Source: Acidobacteriota bacterium
GTDB lineage: Bacteria; Acidobacteriota; Vicinamibacteria; Vicinamibacterales; UBA2999
Reading direction: 5' to 3'
Length of the DNA stretch: 64,000 bases
Assembly: GCA_963169195.1 (NCBI GenBank)
Contig: CAUJDN010000088.1
Coordinates: 1-64,000 of the forward strand
Shown: piece after piece, positions 46,271 through 56,732 of the stretch
Layout: each line of letters opens with the position of its first letter
Numbering within the stretch: position 1 is the first letter of the stretch
Notes under the pieces: model-generated
The model's input: only the letters and a program-made list of their open reading frames with translations
Told to the model about the DNA's origin: nothing
The model's database searches: none
Made by a program: the position numbers and the translations under genes

Positions 46271-47137
46271 CTAGGAACAGCAGCCCGGGCCGCAGCAGGG
46301 CGCCGGCGTCGACGCGCCGGGCTTGGTGGCCCGCACGAACGCGCTCATGAAGCGGCCGTCCACCGATTCGGCCAGCCCGTCGCGGTCCAGCCCCGCGCTG
46401 GCGAGAAACGCCCTCGCGTCCTCGGCACGGTAGATGCGGGTGGGCTCGACGTCCACGTCCTCGAAGCCGGCGGCCGCGAGTTTCTGGCGGTATTCCGTCT
46501 CCTCGAGCGCGCCGGCCACGCAGCCGATCCAGAGCTCCATGTTCTTCCGCACCTCGGCCGGCACGTCCGTCCCGCGCACCACCACGTCCGACACCGCGAA
46601 CCGCCCGCCGGGCTTGAGCACGCGGAACGCCTCGCGCAGCACCGCGTCCTTGTCGGCCGAGAGGTTGATCACGCAGTTCGAGATGATGACGTCCACCGAG
46701 TTGTCGGGCAGGGGCACGTGCTCGATCTCCCCCTTCAGGAACTCGACGTTCCCGAGGCCCGACTTCCTCTGGTTCTCGCGCGCGAGCGCCAGCATGTCGT
46801 CGGTCATGTCCAGGCCGTAGGCCTTGCCGGTCGGCCCCACGCGGCGGGCCGACAGCAGCACGTCGATGCCGCCACCCGAGCCCAGGTCCAGCACGGTCTC
46901 GCCCGACTTGAGCTCCGCCAGTGCCGTGGGATTGCCGCAGCCGAGCGAGGCGACGACCGCCTCGATGGGCAGGACGCCAATCTGCGACGCGTCGTAGAGG
47001 TGGCTGGTGATCGGATCGCAGCTCCCCTCGCCGCTGCCGCAGCCGCAGCTGGTCTTCCCCTGCGCGGCCCGCCGCGCGGCTTCCCCGTATTTCTCCTGCA
47101 CGACCGATCGGATGTCCGTCCCGGTGTCGCTCGCCAT
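46271..47137 (-). CDS. arsM: arsenite methyltransferase
   Basis: VVQEKYGEAAR...CGCG...VLDLGSGGGIDVLLSARRVGPTGKAYGLDMTDDML...SNCVINLSADK; CCGPGCCS tail. Confidence 0.93.
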   Translation of the reverse strand: MASDTGTDIRSVVQEKYGEAARRAAQGKTSCGCGSGEGSCDPITSHLYDASQIGVLPIEAVVASLGCGNPTALAELKSGETVLDLGSGGGIDVLLSARRVGPTGKAYGLDMTDDMLALARENQRKSGLGNVEFLKGEIEHVPLPDNSVDVIISNCVINLSADKDAVLREAFRVLKPGGRFAVSDVVVRGTDVPAEVRKNMELWIGCVAGALEETEYRQKLAAAGFEDVDVEPTRIYRAEDARAFLASAGLDRDGLAESVDGRFMSAFVRATKPGASTPAPCCGPGCCS

Positions 47138-47146
47138 GGGCACTCC

Positions 47147-47206
47147 TGGGTCTTGGGTCTTGGGTCTTGGGTCTTGGGTCTTGGGTCTTGGGTCTTGGGT
47201 CCTGGG
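47147..47206. repeat. eight tandem copies of TGGGTCT (last one TGGGTCC)
   Basis: direct reading; arsM/arsR divergent intergenic region. Confidence 0.97.
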
Positions 47207-47209
47207 CGA

Positions 47210-47265
47210 CATATTCGCCCATCCGAATATCTAGCGGCAATGCTATATTTGTCAAGGCGAATATG
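47210..47265. promoter_or_regulatory. ArsR operator candidate (ATATTCG/CGAATAT half-sites)
   Basis: ATATTCG-cccatc-CGAATAT at 47211-47230 and CATATTCGCC...GGCGAATATG arms ending in the arsR start. Confidence 0.65.
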
Positions 47266-47655
47266 TCAATCCCCTGCTGCACGCCGCGCCAGGTTCCCCA
47301 CCTGAGGGACCTCGACGCGTTGACCACCGTCTACGGGGCGCTCGCGGATCCCACGCGCCTGCGGATCCTGTCGCTCCTCACCGACGGCGAGGTGTGCGTG
47401 TGCGACATCCACGCCAGCCTGGCCGTGCCGCAACCGACGGCCTCCCGGCATCTCGCCTATCTGCGCCGCACGGGCCTGGTGAGCGCCCGTCGCAGCGGTG
47501 TCTGGATGCACTATTCCCTGGCACCTCTCACCGATCCCGTCGTGGCCTCGGTCGTGCAGGCCGCCCTGCACGCCCTCACGCACACGCAGGTCGCCGAGAC
47601 GGACCAGCGCCGACTGCGCGTGAAAGGTGAATCCGCCCAGAACCCCGGAACCTGA
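47263..47655 (+). CDS. arsR: ArsR family transcriptional regulator
   Basis: ALADPTRLRILSLLTDGEVCVCDIHASLAVPQPTASRHLAYLRRTGLV (ELCVCDL-type Cys pair). Confidence 0.93.
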   Translation: MSIPCCTPRQVPHLRDLDALTTVYGALADPTRLRILSLLTDGEVCVCDIHASLAVPQPTASRHLAYLRRTGLVSARRSGVWMHYSLAPLTDPVVASVVQAALHALTHTQVAETDQRRLRVKGESAQNPGT

Positions 47656-47693
47656 AACCCGAGAACCCGAGCGACCCCTATAATCGCGGCCAC

Positions 47694-49121
47694 ATGCCGC
47701 CTCCTGCCCCCACGCGCGCGCGCGTCCGCGTGCGCGGCCTGATCGCGATCCTCGCGCTCTATCTCGTCATCGCCTATGTCGTGCCGCGACCCGAGGCGGT
47801 CACGCCGCAGGGCTGGCGCCTGGCCGCCATCTTCGGCTGCGTCATCGTCGGGATGATCATCGAGCCGCTCCCGGCCTCGGCGCTGGTGCTGCTCGGGCTG
47901 ACGGCCATGGTGGCCAACGGCACGCCGATGCGCGAGGCCCTCGGCGGCTTCGCCGAGCCCTCGGTCTGGCTCGTCATCGTCGCCATGCTCATCGCGCGGG
48001 TCATGCTCGATACGGGCCTCGCGCGGCGCATCGCGCTCGTGTTCATCCGCGCCGTGGGCAGGAGCTCGCTCGGCGTCTCGTACGCGCTGCTGATGACCGA
48101 CGTCACGCTCGCGTCGGGCGTGCCGTCGATCACCGCACGGTCCGCCGGGATGCTGCTGCCCATCGCGCGGCGGATCGCGGAGCTCTTCGACTCGCATCCG
48201 GGGCCGACTGCCGGGCGCATGGGCGCGTTCCTGGTGGCCGCCCTGTACCAGGGCTCGGCCGTGGCGTGCGCGATGTTCTTCACCGGGCAGGCCAGCAACG
48301 TCCTGGGGGCGAACCTGGCCGCGAAGCTGGTCGACGTCGAGGTCACCTGGAGCAGCTGGCTGGTGGCGGCCATGGTGCCCGGGCTGGCGTCGTGCGCGGT
48401 GGTGCCCTGGGTGGTGCACCGCATGCTCACGCCCGCCATCGTCCGCACGCCCGAGGCGCCTCGATTCGCGGCCGACGAGATCGCGAAGATGGGCCCCATG
48501 TCGCGCGACGAGTGGATCACGCTCGGCGTCTTCGCCGGCGTGGGCCTGCTGTGGATCACGTCCACCTGGCACCGGCTCGACGTGACGTTCGTCGCGCTGC
48601 TCGGGATTGGCGTCCTGCTGCTGACGGGGACCATGTCGTGGCACGCCGCCACCAGCGAGCGGCCCGCATGGGACGTCTTCGTCTGGTACGGCGGCCTGCT
48701 GCAGATGAGCACCCTGCTGAACGCGACCGGGACGACGACGGTGTTCGCCGAGACCGTCGGTGCGCTGTTCGTCGGCATCCCGTGGGTGGTGGTCCTCCTC
48801 GGCATCCTGATCGTCTACTTCTACACGCACTATGCCTTCGCCAGCATCACGGCACACGTGCTCGCGATGTTCCCGCCGTTCGTGGTGCTGCTCGTCGGCA
48901 TCGGCGTTCCCGCCCAGCTCGCGGTCTACAGCCTGCTGTGCCTCGCGAACCTCCCGGCCGGCCTCACGCACTACGGCACGACGACGGGTCCCATCCTGTA
49001 CGGCGTCGGGTACGTGTCGTTCACCGACTGGTGGCGCGTGGGCTTCGCGGTCTCGCTCGCGAACCTGACCATCTGGCTCACCATCGGCTTCGCCTGGTGG
49101 AGGGTGCTGGGGTTCTGGTAG
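47694..49121 (+). CDS. DASS/SLC13 family anion:Na+ symporter
   Basis: GLTAMVANG...GFAEPSVWLVIVAMLIARVMLDTGLARRIAL...LANLPAGLTHYGTTTGPILYGVGYVSFTDWW. Confidence 0.9.
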   Translation: MPPPAPTRARVRVRGLIAILALYLVIAYVVPRPEAVTPQGWRLAAIFGCVIVGMIIEPLPASALVLLGLTAMVANGTPMREALGGFAEPSVWLVIVAMLIARVMLDTGLARRIALVFIRAVGRSSLGVSYALLMTDVTLASGVPSITARSAGMLLPIARRIAELFDSHPGPTAGRMGAFLVAALYQGSAVACAMFFTGQASNVLGANLAAKLVDVEVTWSSWLVAAMVPGLASCAVVPWVVHRMLTPAIVRTPEAPRFAADEIAKMGPMSRDEWITLGVFAGVGLLWITSTWHRLDVTFVALLGIGVLLLTGTMSWHAATSERPAWDVFVWYGGLLQMSTLLNATGTTTVFAETVGALFVGIPWVVVLLGILIVYFYTHYAFASITAHVLAMFPPFVVLLVGIGVPAQLAVYSLLCLANLPAGLTHYGTTTGPILYGVGYVSFTDWWRVGFAVSLANLTIWLTIGFAWWRVLGFW

Positions 49122-49195
49122 GGGGAGTCGCGAGGCATCCGCGATGGCTGATTTCAGCAATCATCGATGGGCGGCGCTGCGGGTATGCTTTCCGC

Positions 49196-50470
49196 ATGCG
49201 CAGCGTACTGGCCCTGATCCTGGGCGGCGGGCAAGGCAGCCGCCTGCACCCCCTCACCGAGCTTCGCTCGAAGCCCGCGGTGCCCATCGGCGGCAAGTAC
49301 CGGCTCATCGACGTTCCCATCAGCAACTGCCTGCACGCGGACCTGCGCCGCATCTTCGTGCTGACGCAGTTCAACTCGGCCTCGCTCAACCGGCACGTCA
49401 GCAGCGCGTACCGGATGGACCACTTCTCGCGCGGGTTCGTGGAGATCCTCGCGGCCGAGCAGACTCCCACCTCCACCGCGTGGTTCCAGGGCACGGCCGA
49501 CGCGGTGCGGAAGGCGCAGCGCCACTTCATCGAGCACGAGGCGGATTACTACCTGATCCTCGCCGGCGACCACCTCTACCGCATGGACTACGGGGAGCTC
49601 CTCGAGGCGCACCTGGACCGGGATGCCGACGTCACCATCGCCGCCATGCCCGTGGACGCGGCCGAGGCGACGGGCATGGGCATCTTCACCTTCGACCGCC
49701 AGGGCGCAATCGCCAGCTTCGAGGAGAAGCCGGGTGCCGCGCGGCTGGCGCAGATTGGCCCGAGCCTCGCCGAGGGCGCCGGTTTCAGGCAGCCGGACGA
49801 GGCCCGGCCCTATATCGCCTCGATGGGCATCTACCTCTTCTCGCGGGACGTCATGCTCGAGCTGCTCGCGCAGGAGGCCGGACACGACTTCGGCCGCGAG
49901 CTCATCCCCGCGGCCCTTGCCCGCTACCGCGTGCGGGCGTTCCCCCACCGCGGATACTGGGCCGATGTGGGCACCATCCAGAGCTTCTACGACGCGAACA
50001 TCATGCTGACGCGCCCCGACGCCCCATTCAGCTTCTACGACCCGTCACGGCCCGTCTACACGCACGCGCGCTTCCTGCCGCCGTCGAAGCTGGTGGACTG
50101 CCGGCTCGACAACGCGCTGGTCGCCGAGGGCTGCTACGCCGAGCGCGCGACCATCGCCGACTCGGTCGTGGGGATTCGCATGTCGATTGGAGCCGGCAGC
50201 GACATCCGGCGATCGGTCCTGCTGGGCGCCGACCACTACGAGCAGGAGCCCGAGCGCGCGCCGGAGCGGCACGCCGTACCCGTCGGGATCGGCCGCCACG
50301 TCGTTCTCGACCGCGTCATCGTGGACAAGAACGCCTGCATCGGCGACGGGGCCAGGCTGGTCAACGCCGCGGGCCTCACCCACGCCGACGGGGATGGCTG
50401 GTTCATCCGCGACGGGGTCATTGTCGTTCCCAAGGGCGGTGTCGTGGCTGCGGGGGCGACCATCGAATGA
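49196..50470 (+). CDS. glgC: glucose-1-phosphate adenylyltransferase
   Basis: LALILGGGQGSRLHPLTELRSKPAVPIGGKYRLIDVPISNCLHADLRRIFVLTQFNSASLNRH. Confidence 0.95.
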   Translation: MRSVLALILGGGQGSRLHPLTELRSKPAVPIGGKYRLIDVPISNCLHADLRRIFVLTQFNSASLNRHVSSAYRMDHFSRGFVEILAAEQTPTSTAWFQGTADAVRKAQRHFIEHEADYYLILAGDHLYRMDYGELLEAHLDRDADVTIAAMPVDAAEATGMGIFTFDRQGAIASFEEKPGAARLAQIGPSLAEGAGFRQPDEARPYIASMGIYLFSRDVMLELLAQEAGHDFGRELIPAALARYRVRAFPHRGYWADVGTIQSFYDANIMLTRPDAPFSFYDPSRPVYTHARFLPPSKLVDCRLDNALVAEGCYAERATIADSVVGIRMSIGAGSDIRRSVLLGADHYEQEPERAPERHAVPVGIGRHVVLDRVIVDKNACIGDGARLVNAAGLTHADGDGWFIRDGVIVVPKGGVVAAGATIE

Positions 50471-50514
50471 TGGCGGATCATCGGCCATCATCGATGAACG
50501 CGGCACCCACCCGC

Positions 50515-50541
50515 GTAACCCACAATTAACAGCCCCGTCAC
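50515..50541. promoter_or_regulatory. PHO-box-like array, 3 half-sites at 11-nt spacing
   Basis: GTAACccacaaTTAACagccccGTCAC upstream of the second response regulator. Confidence 0.5.
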
Positions 50542-50580
50542 CGCTCGGAAACCTCGGGACGCTACCCTGAATCGAGGGAT

Positions 50581-51360
50581 ATGCCCCCGGAGGAACGACG
50601 GATGATGCCGATCCGGATGGAGCGCGCCGAGGGCGCGGCGACGACGCGACTACCGGCCGGGCGCGCCCAGGCCCGGACGCGGGTGCTCGTCGTCGAGGAC
50701 GAGGGCGACATCGCCGGGCTCATCCGCCACACGCTCGAGCGCGGAGGCGACGTGGCCGTCGATGTCGCCATGAGCGGCGACGACGCGCTGAAGGCGGCCA
50801 CCGCCGATCCGCCGGATCTGATCATCCTGGACCTGAACCTTCCGGTCATGGGAGGCCTGGAGGTCTGTCGCCTGCTCCGGTCCCGACCGGGCACGGCGCG
50901 CGTCCCCATCATCATGCTGACGGCCCGCACCAGCGAGGGCGACCGCGTCACCGGTCTCGACGCCGGCGCGGACGACTACGTCACCAAGCCCTTCAGTTTG
51001 CGCGAGCTCTCCGCGCGCGTCAGGGCGGTGCTCAGGCGCGGCAAGGGCGACGGAGCGGCTCCCGCGCCCGCCGTCTATCGCGGCCGGCACCTCGTGGCCG
51101 ATTTCGACGCCGTCGCCATCGCCGTGGATGGCGAGTCGGTCCGGCTGACGCGCCGCGAGTTCGAATTGCTGAAGTACCTCGTCGAAAACCGCAACCGCGT
51201 GCTTTCGCGCGATCGGCTGCTCGAGCGTGTGTGGGGCTACGACCGCCTCATCGAGACCCGTTCCGTGGACGTGCACGTGGGGCGCCTGCGCGGCAAGCTC
51301 GGCGAGGCCGGCAAGCAGATCGAAACCGTCGTCGGCCTGGGCTACCGGTTCGTCGAGTAG
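50581..51360 (+). CDS. PhoB-like response regulator (second copy)
   Basis: VLVVEDEGDIAGLIRHTLERGG...LIILDLNLPVMGGLEV...DDYVTKPFSLRE; winged-helix C-term. Confidence 0.93.
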   Translation: MPPEERRMMPIRMERAEGAATTRLPAGRAQARTRVLVVEDEGDIAGLIRHTLERGGDVAVDVAMSGDDALKAATADPPDLIILDLNLPVMGGLEVCRLLRSRPGTARVPIIMLTARTSEGDRVTGLDAGADDYVTKPFSLRELSARVRAVLRRGKGDGAAPAPAVYRGRHLVADFDAVAIAVDGESVRLTRREFELLKYLVENRNRVLSRDRLLERVWGYDRLIETRSVDVHVGRLRGKLGEAGKQIETVVGLGYRFVE

Positions 51361-51371
51361 TCCGGATCGGG

Positions 51372-51611
51372 CTAATCCAGCCGCCAGCCCGCGTCCTGCA
51401 ACTGATCGGCGTGGATCGTGATGATGCGCCGTGCGCGCTCCACGCGGTGCCAGTCCTGGTACTCGACGCGCCGGACCACGCGGCTGTCCTCCTCTTCCAG
51501 CACCTCCCACCCACCGTCGGTCAGGGCAATGCTGAAGCGTCGCGTGTGTCCGTCGTTCCGAAGGTGCTTGATGAACGCGTGCATGGGGTGCCTCGGCCGA
51601 TCGTGCCTCAC
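51372..51611 (-). CDS. small hypothetical protein
   Basis: MHAFIKHLRNDGHTRRFSIALTDGGWEVLEEEDSRVVRRVEYQDWHRVERARRIITIHADQLQDAGWRLD. Confidence 0.6.
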   Translation of the reverse strand: MRHDRPRHPMHAFIKHLRNDGHTRRFSIALTDGGWEVLEEEDSRVVRRVEYQDWHRVERARRIITIHADQLQDAGWRLD

Positions 51612-51683
51612 CCGAAGCCACGTCGTCTGTAAATTCGGTGTAACGTCGCTGGCAAATGCCAGAAGGTCAATGGGTTAAGCGTG

Positions 51684-52565
51684 TTACGGGACCACGACCC
51701 GAAGGGCCGCGGGACGGGTCCCGACACGCAGGGGCCCCGCGGTCGAGCCGGGTTCGCCGTCCACGTGGAACTCGATCGGCCCGTCGGCATGGATGAGGGC
51801 GCCGGTCACCTGCGCCATGTGCAGCCCGGGCCCTGGTGCGAGCGTGCCCCGGAAGAAGGCGGGCAGCTGCGCCAGCATCCGCCACGTTGGTTGCTCGTCC
51901 ACGACCACGAGGTCGAGCTTGCCGTCATCGAGGCGCGCGGCGGGCGCGATCTGCGCGCCGTTGCCGTACTGCCGGGAGTTGGCCACCGCGATGAACACCG
52001 CGCGCCGCTCGAGCCGGGCGTGGCCATCGGCGTCGATGGCGTACGCGCGGGCGCGGTAGCCGGGAAGAGCGGCGAACGTGGCCTGCACGTAGCCGGGCAG
52101 GCCACGGCGCACGCCGGGTGATGCCAGGCGCTGCGCGATCTCGGCATCGAGCCCGAGGCCAGCCACGTTGAAGAAGAGCGACTCGTCCAGGCGCCCCGCG
52201 TCGATTCGCCGCCTCCCCCCGGTGGCCGCGACCTCCAGCGCGCGGGCCGCGTCGAGCGGCAGGCCCAGGTCCCGCGCGAGCCCGTTTCCCGACCCGGCGG
52301 GAACGATGGCCATCGGCACGTCCGAGAAGGCGAGGGCACCGGCCACCTCGTTGATGGTGCCATCGCCTCCCCACGCCACCACGAGGTCCACGCCCGAGGA
52401 CCGCGCCTCTTCGGTGATGAGCCGGGCGTGCCCGCGCGCGGTCGTGACGACGATGTCGGCGTCGAGACCGTAGCGGCCGAGAACCGCGCGGGAGAGATCG
52501 CCCGCATCACGGCGCCGGTACCGCGCGGGCCCCGAGACTGGATTGATGACGACGAGCGCGCGCAT
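51684..52565 (-). CDS. diacylglycerol/lipid kinase family (YegS/DagK-like)
   Basis: ALVVINPVSGPARYRR...DLVVAWGGDGTINEVAGALAFSDVPMAIVPAGSGNGLARDLG. Confidence 0.93.
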   Translation of the reverse strand: MRALVVINPVSGPARYRRRDAGDLSRAVLGRYGLDADIVVTTARGHARLITEEARSSGVDLVVAWGGDGTINEVAGALAFSDVPMAIVPAGSGNGLARDLGLPLDAARALEVAATGGRRRIDAGRLDESLFFNVAGLGLDAEIAQRLASPGVRRGLPGYVQATFAALPGYRARAYAIDADGHARLERRAVFIAVANSRQYGNGAQIAPAARLDDGKLDLVVVDEQPTWRMLAQLPAFFRGTLAPGPGLHMAQVTGALIHADGPIEFHVDGEPGSTAGPLRVGTRPAALRVVVP

Positions 52566-53075
52566 TCAGGGCGCCAGCCGGCGAAGCACGCGCGGCGGCA
52601 GCAGCCAGCGCAGCGTGCCGGGCCCCGACGGCATCGCGCCGTCCACGTCGATGGCGCACACGGCGCCCTTCCGGAACTCGACGTGGCCGCGCGCCCCGAG
52701 GAACCGCGCGGCCAGCTCGCCGAGGTCCGGCTCGTGCCCGACCAGGGCCAGGCGGCGATGCCGCTTCGCATGACGGCCGACCGCCTCGGCGACGGCGCCG
52801 AACCTGCCGCCCGGCGCGAGCGCCTCGAGGACCTCGACCGGCACGCGCTTCCGGAAGCCGGCCGAGAGCAGCGCCGCCGTCTCCTCGGCCCGGGTGAGCG
52901 GGCTCGTGAGGATGAGGTCGAGCTCGACGCCGAGCGCGACGAGGCCGCGTACGCCGTCCTTGAATCGCTTCGCGCCGTCCGGCGTGAGCGGCCGCCGGCG
53001 ATCGTCCGGGTACTTCGGGCCGCGCTCGGCGGCGATGGCATGACGAACGAGATAGAGCTCGATGATGGCGGCCAT
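52566..53075 (-). CDS. SixA-type phosphohistidine phosphatase
   Basis: LYLVRHAIAAERGPKYPDDRRRPLTPDG...ILTSPLTRAEETAALL...LVGHEPDLGELAARFLG. Confidence 0.9.
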   Translation of the reverse strand: MAAIIELYLVRHAIAAERGPKYPDDRRRPLTPDGAKRFKDGVRGLVALGVELDLILTSPLTRAEETAALLSAGFRKRVPVEVLEALAPGGRFGAVAEAVGRHAKRHRRLALVGHEPDLGELAARFLGARGHVEFRKGAVCAIDVDGAMPSGPGTLRWLLPPRVLRRLAP

Positions 53076-53077
53076 GG

Positions 53078-53965
53078 CTACGTCGAAACGGTCGCCCGGT
53101 TGTCGCGGGCGGCCTCGATGACGAGGCGGCAGAGATCCGTGATGGGAGCGCGTTGCTTCAGGTAGGCGGCATGGCCCGACCGGCATTCCTCCTCCAGGAC
53201 GCGCACCAGGTCGTCCAGCTCGGTCGCCACCCGGCGATCCGACGAGGCGAGCGCCGCCTGCACTTCGCGGACGCGTCCGATGAGGATCTCGAGGTCGTGG
53301 ATGTTGCCCAGGAGGTCCTGCAGGCGCTTCAGGCGATTGCTCCGTCCGGCCGCACGGGACCGCAGGAGTTCACGCTCGATCTCGAGCGCGTAGCGCAGCT
53401 TCTTCGCGGCGATCCGGGCCTCGTGCAGCCGCTCGGACGAGTACAGGCTGCCCGCGCGTCGGACGGCCACGCGGAGCGCGGCGGCCCGCCGGGCAGCGCG
53501 GCGGCGCGCGCTTCGGATCTCGGTCGCGTGATCGGCCCCGTGCGGATGCGCGGGCACGTCGCCCAACCGCGCCTTGAGCCTGTCGAGGGCCGCGGGCGTG
53601 AGCACGTCGAGCATGGCGCGTCGGTGGACGCTCCGTTCCTCCGTGAGGTGCCGCCGGACCTTGCCGAGGGCCCGCGCGGACATGCCGGCCCGCGGGCCGA
53701 GTTCGTCGAGGTGCCCGAGCGCCACGTCGAGTTCGCGGATGGGTCCGAGCGCCCGCGTGATCCGCCGGACCTGCTTGCCGGTGCGGCCGAGCGCCTTCGA
53801 CCCGGCGGCCTCGGCGAGCACGGGCAGCACTTCCCGGAGGCGCCGCGAGGCCACGCGCGCGCGGTGCACCGAGGTCACGTCGCCGGAGGCGGCCGCCGGC
53901 ATCGCTTCCAGCAGCGCGAGCAACCGCTGGCGCATCAACCGGATCGGGAGCGGTGGGCGCTGCAT
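53078..53965 (-). CDS. CHAD domain protein
   Basis: VHRARVASRRLREVLPVL...LHEARIAAKKLRYALE; His/Arg/Lys-rich helices. Confidence 0.92.
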   Translation of the reverse strand: MQRPPLPIRLMRQRLLALLEAMPAAASGDVTSVHRARVASRRLREVLPVLAEAAGSKALGRTGKQVRRITRALGPIRELDVALGHLDELGPRAGMSARALGKVRRHLTEERSVHRRAMLDVLTPAALDRLKARLGDVPAHPHGADHATEIRSARRRAARRAAALRVAVRRAGSLYSSERLHEARIAAKKLRYALEIERELLRSRAAGRSNRLKRLQDLLGNIHDLEILIGRVREVQAALASSDRRVATELDDLVRVLEEECRSGHAAYLKQRAPITDLCRLVIEAARDNRATVST

Positions 53966-54010
53966 GCTAGGATTCCGAGGCGGTCATTATACCGACCCGA
54001 CCCGCACCCC

Positions 54011-55645
54011 ATGCGCCTGGCCGCCATCGACATCGGCACCAACTCCGTCCACATGATCGTCGTGCGCGTGCGCCCCGACTTCTCGTTCGAGGTCATCGAT
54101 CGCGAGAAGGAGATGGTGCGGCTGGGCGCCGGCGGGCTCGACGGCCGCACGCTGACGCGGTCGGCGCAGAACGCCGCGCTGCAGGCGCTGTCGAAGTTCG
54201 AGCGCATCGCCCACTCGCACCAGGTGGACGAGATCCTGGCCGCCGCCACCAGCGCCACGCGCGAGGCCGAGAACGGCGGCGCCTTCCTCGCCAACATCGA
54301 GCAGAAGACCGGCATCCGCCCGCGGATCATCACGGGCACCGAGGAGGCGCGCCTCATCCACCTGGCCGCCGTCTACGGCGTCGACACCCAGAAGGCCGCC
54401 GTCGTCATCGACATCGGCGGCGGGAGCGTCGAGATCACGCTCGGCAGCGGGCGTGAGGTGAAATTCGCGCGCAGCTTCAAGCTGGGCGTGATTCGCCTGA
54501 CCGAGCGCTTCGTGAACTCCGACCCGATCTCCCGGCGCGACGTGCGCAAGATGGTGAAGGCCATCAGCGAGCAGGTGGACCGTTACCTCGGGCTTGTCGT
54601 CAAGGAGGGGTTCGACCGCGTCATCGGCACCTCCGGCACGATCCTGTCCCTCGGCGCGGTGGCGACCGCGCTCGACGGCGGGCCGGTCCCCGAGGAAGTG
54701 CGCAACCTGCGCGTCGGCGCCAAGAGCCTGCGCCGCCTGCGGCGCAGCGTCACCGACCTGACGCTGGACGAGCGGCTGGCGCTGCCCGGCCTCGATCCCC
54801 GCCGCGCGGACCTGGTGGTGGCCGGCGCGGTGCTGCTGGATACGATGCTCGGCACGCTCGGCGCGAGCGAGATCACGCTGTGCGACCTGGCGCTCCGCGA
54901 GGGCCTGGTCCTCGACTACATCCATCGCCACCGCCGCGAGATCGCGCGGGTGGACCGCTACCCGGACGTGCGCCGCCGCTCCGCCATCGAGCTGGCCGAT
55001 CGCTGCCAGTGGGAGGCCGACCACTCCCGGCAGGTCTCCCGCCTGGCGCACCTCATCTTCGATCAGACGCGGCACCTCCACGGCCTCGGGGATCGGGAAC
55101 AGGAGTGGCTCGAGTACGCGGCGCGGCGGCACGACGTGGGCAATCACATCAGCTACGAGCGCCATCATCGACACTCCTACTACCTCATCAAGAACGGCGA
55201 CCTGCGCGGCTTCGAGCCGGCGGAGATCGAGATCATCGCGCTGGCGGCCCGCTACCATCGCCGCGGCACGCCGAAGAAGGACCACGAAGGGTATGCCGAC
55301 CTCCCGCCCGCCCTGCGCCGCACCGTCCGCCTGCTCGGCGCCATCCTCCGGGTGGCCGAGACGCTCGACCGCTCGCGGCATGGCGTGGTGGGGGGACTCG
55401 TCATCCGCGATCGCGGCACGGACCTCCGGATGCAGGCCGAGGCCTCCGGCGACGCCGAGCTCGAGATCTGGGCGAGCACGCGGCAACTGGGCGTGCTCGA
55501 AAAGGAGCTCGGCCGACCCATCTCGCTGACCAAGGTGCAGCGCGATACCCCGCCAGCCGAGGGCCGGAAGAGCATTCCGTCCCGACGAGCCCCGTCCCCC
55601 CTGGCGCCACGCCGCCGCGCCGCACGCCGCGTTACGTCGATTTAA
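54011..55645 (+). CDS. Ppx/GppA exopolyphosphatase family
   Basis: LAAIDIGTNSVHMIVVRV...AAATSATREAENG...VVIDIGGGSVEITLG; C-terminal HD-like domain. Confidence 0.95.
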   Translation: MRLAAIDIGTNSVHMIVVRVRPDFSFEVIDREKEMVRLGAGGLDGRTLTRSAQNAALQALSKFERIAHSHQVDEILAAATSATREAENGGAFLANIEQKTGIRPRIITGTEEARLIHLAAVYGVDTQKAAVVIDIGGGSVEITLGSGREVKFARSFKLGVIRLTERFVNSDPISRRDVRKMVKAISEQVDRYLGLVVKEGFDRVIGTSGTILSLGAVATALDGGPVPEEVRNLRVGAKSLRRLRRSVTDLTLDERLALPGLDPRRADLVVAGAVLLDTMLGTLGASEITLCDLALREGLVLDYIHRHRREIARVDRYPDVRRRSAIELADRCQWEADHSRQVSRLAHLIFDQTRHLHGLGDREQEWLEYAARRHDVGNHISYERHHRHSYYLIKNGDLRGFEPAEIEIIALAARYHRRGTPKKDHEGYADLPPALRRTVRLLGAILRVAETLDRSRHGVVGGLVIRDRGTDLRMQAEASGDAELEIWASTRQLGVLEKELGRPISLTKVQRDTPPAEGRKSIPSRRAPSPLAPRRRAARRVTSI

Positions 55646-55690
55646 CACGGCAGAAACTGCTGCGAAACCGCCATCGCCTACGCTGTCGTC

Positions 55691-56728
<1,038 letters not shown>

Positions 56729-56732
56729 GCCG

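Noticed and set aside
38874-47206. CRISPR array interpretation of the short tandem repeats
   Set aside because: Units are 7-9 bp with no spacers and no cas genes in the window.
51372-51660. PHO box upstream of the small ORF at 51372-51611
   Set aside because: tgtaaattcggtgtaacg has 11-nt spacing but only two degenerate half-sites and ambiguous orientation.
55630-55660. PHO box before pstS (gttacgtcgatttaacacgg)
   Set aside because: Half-sites are spaced 10 nt and only two are visible; too weak to claim.
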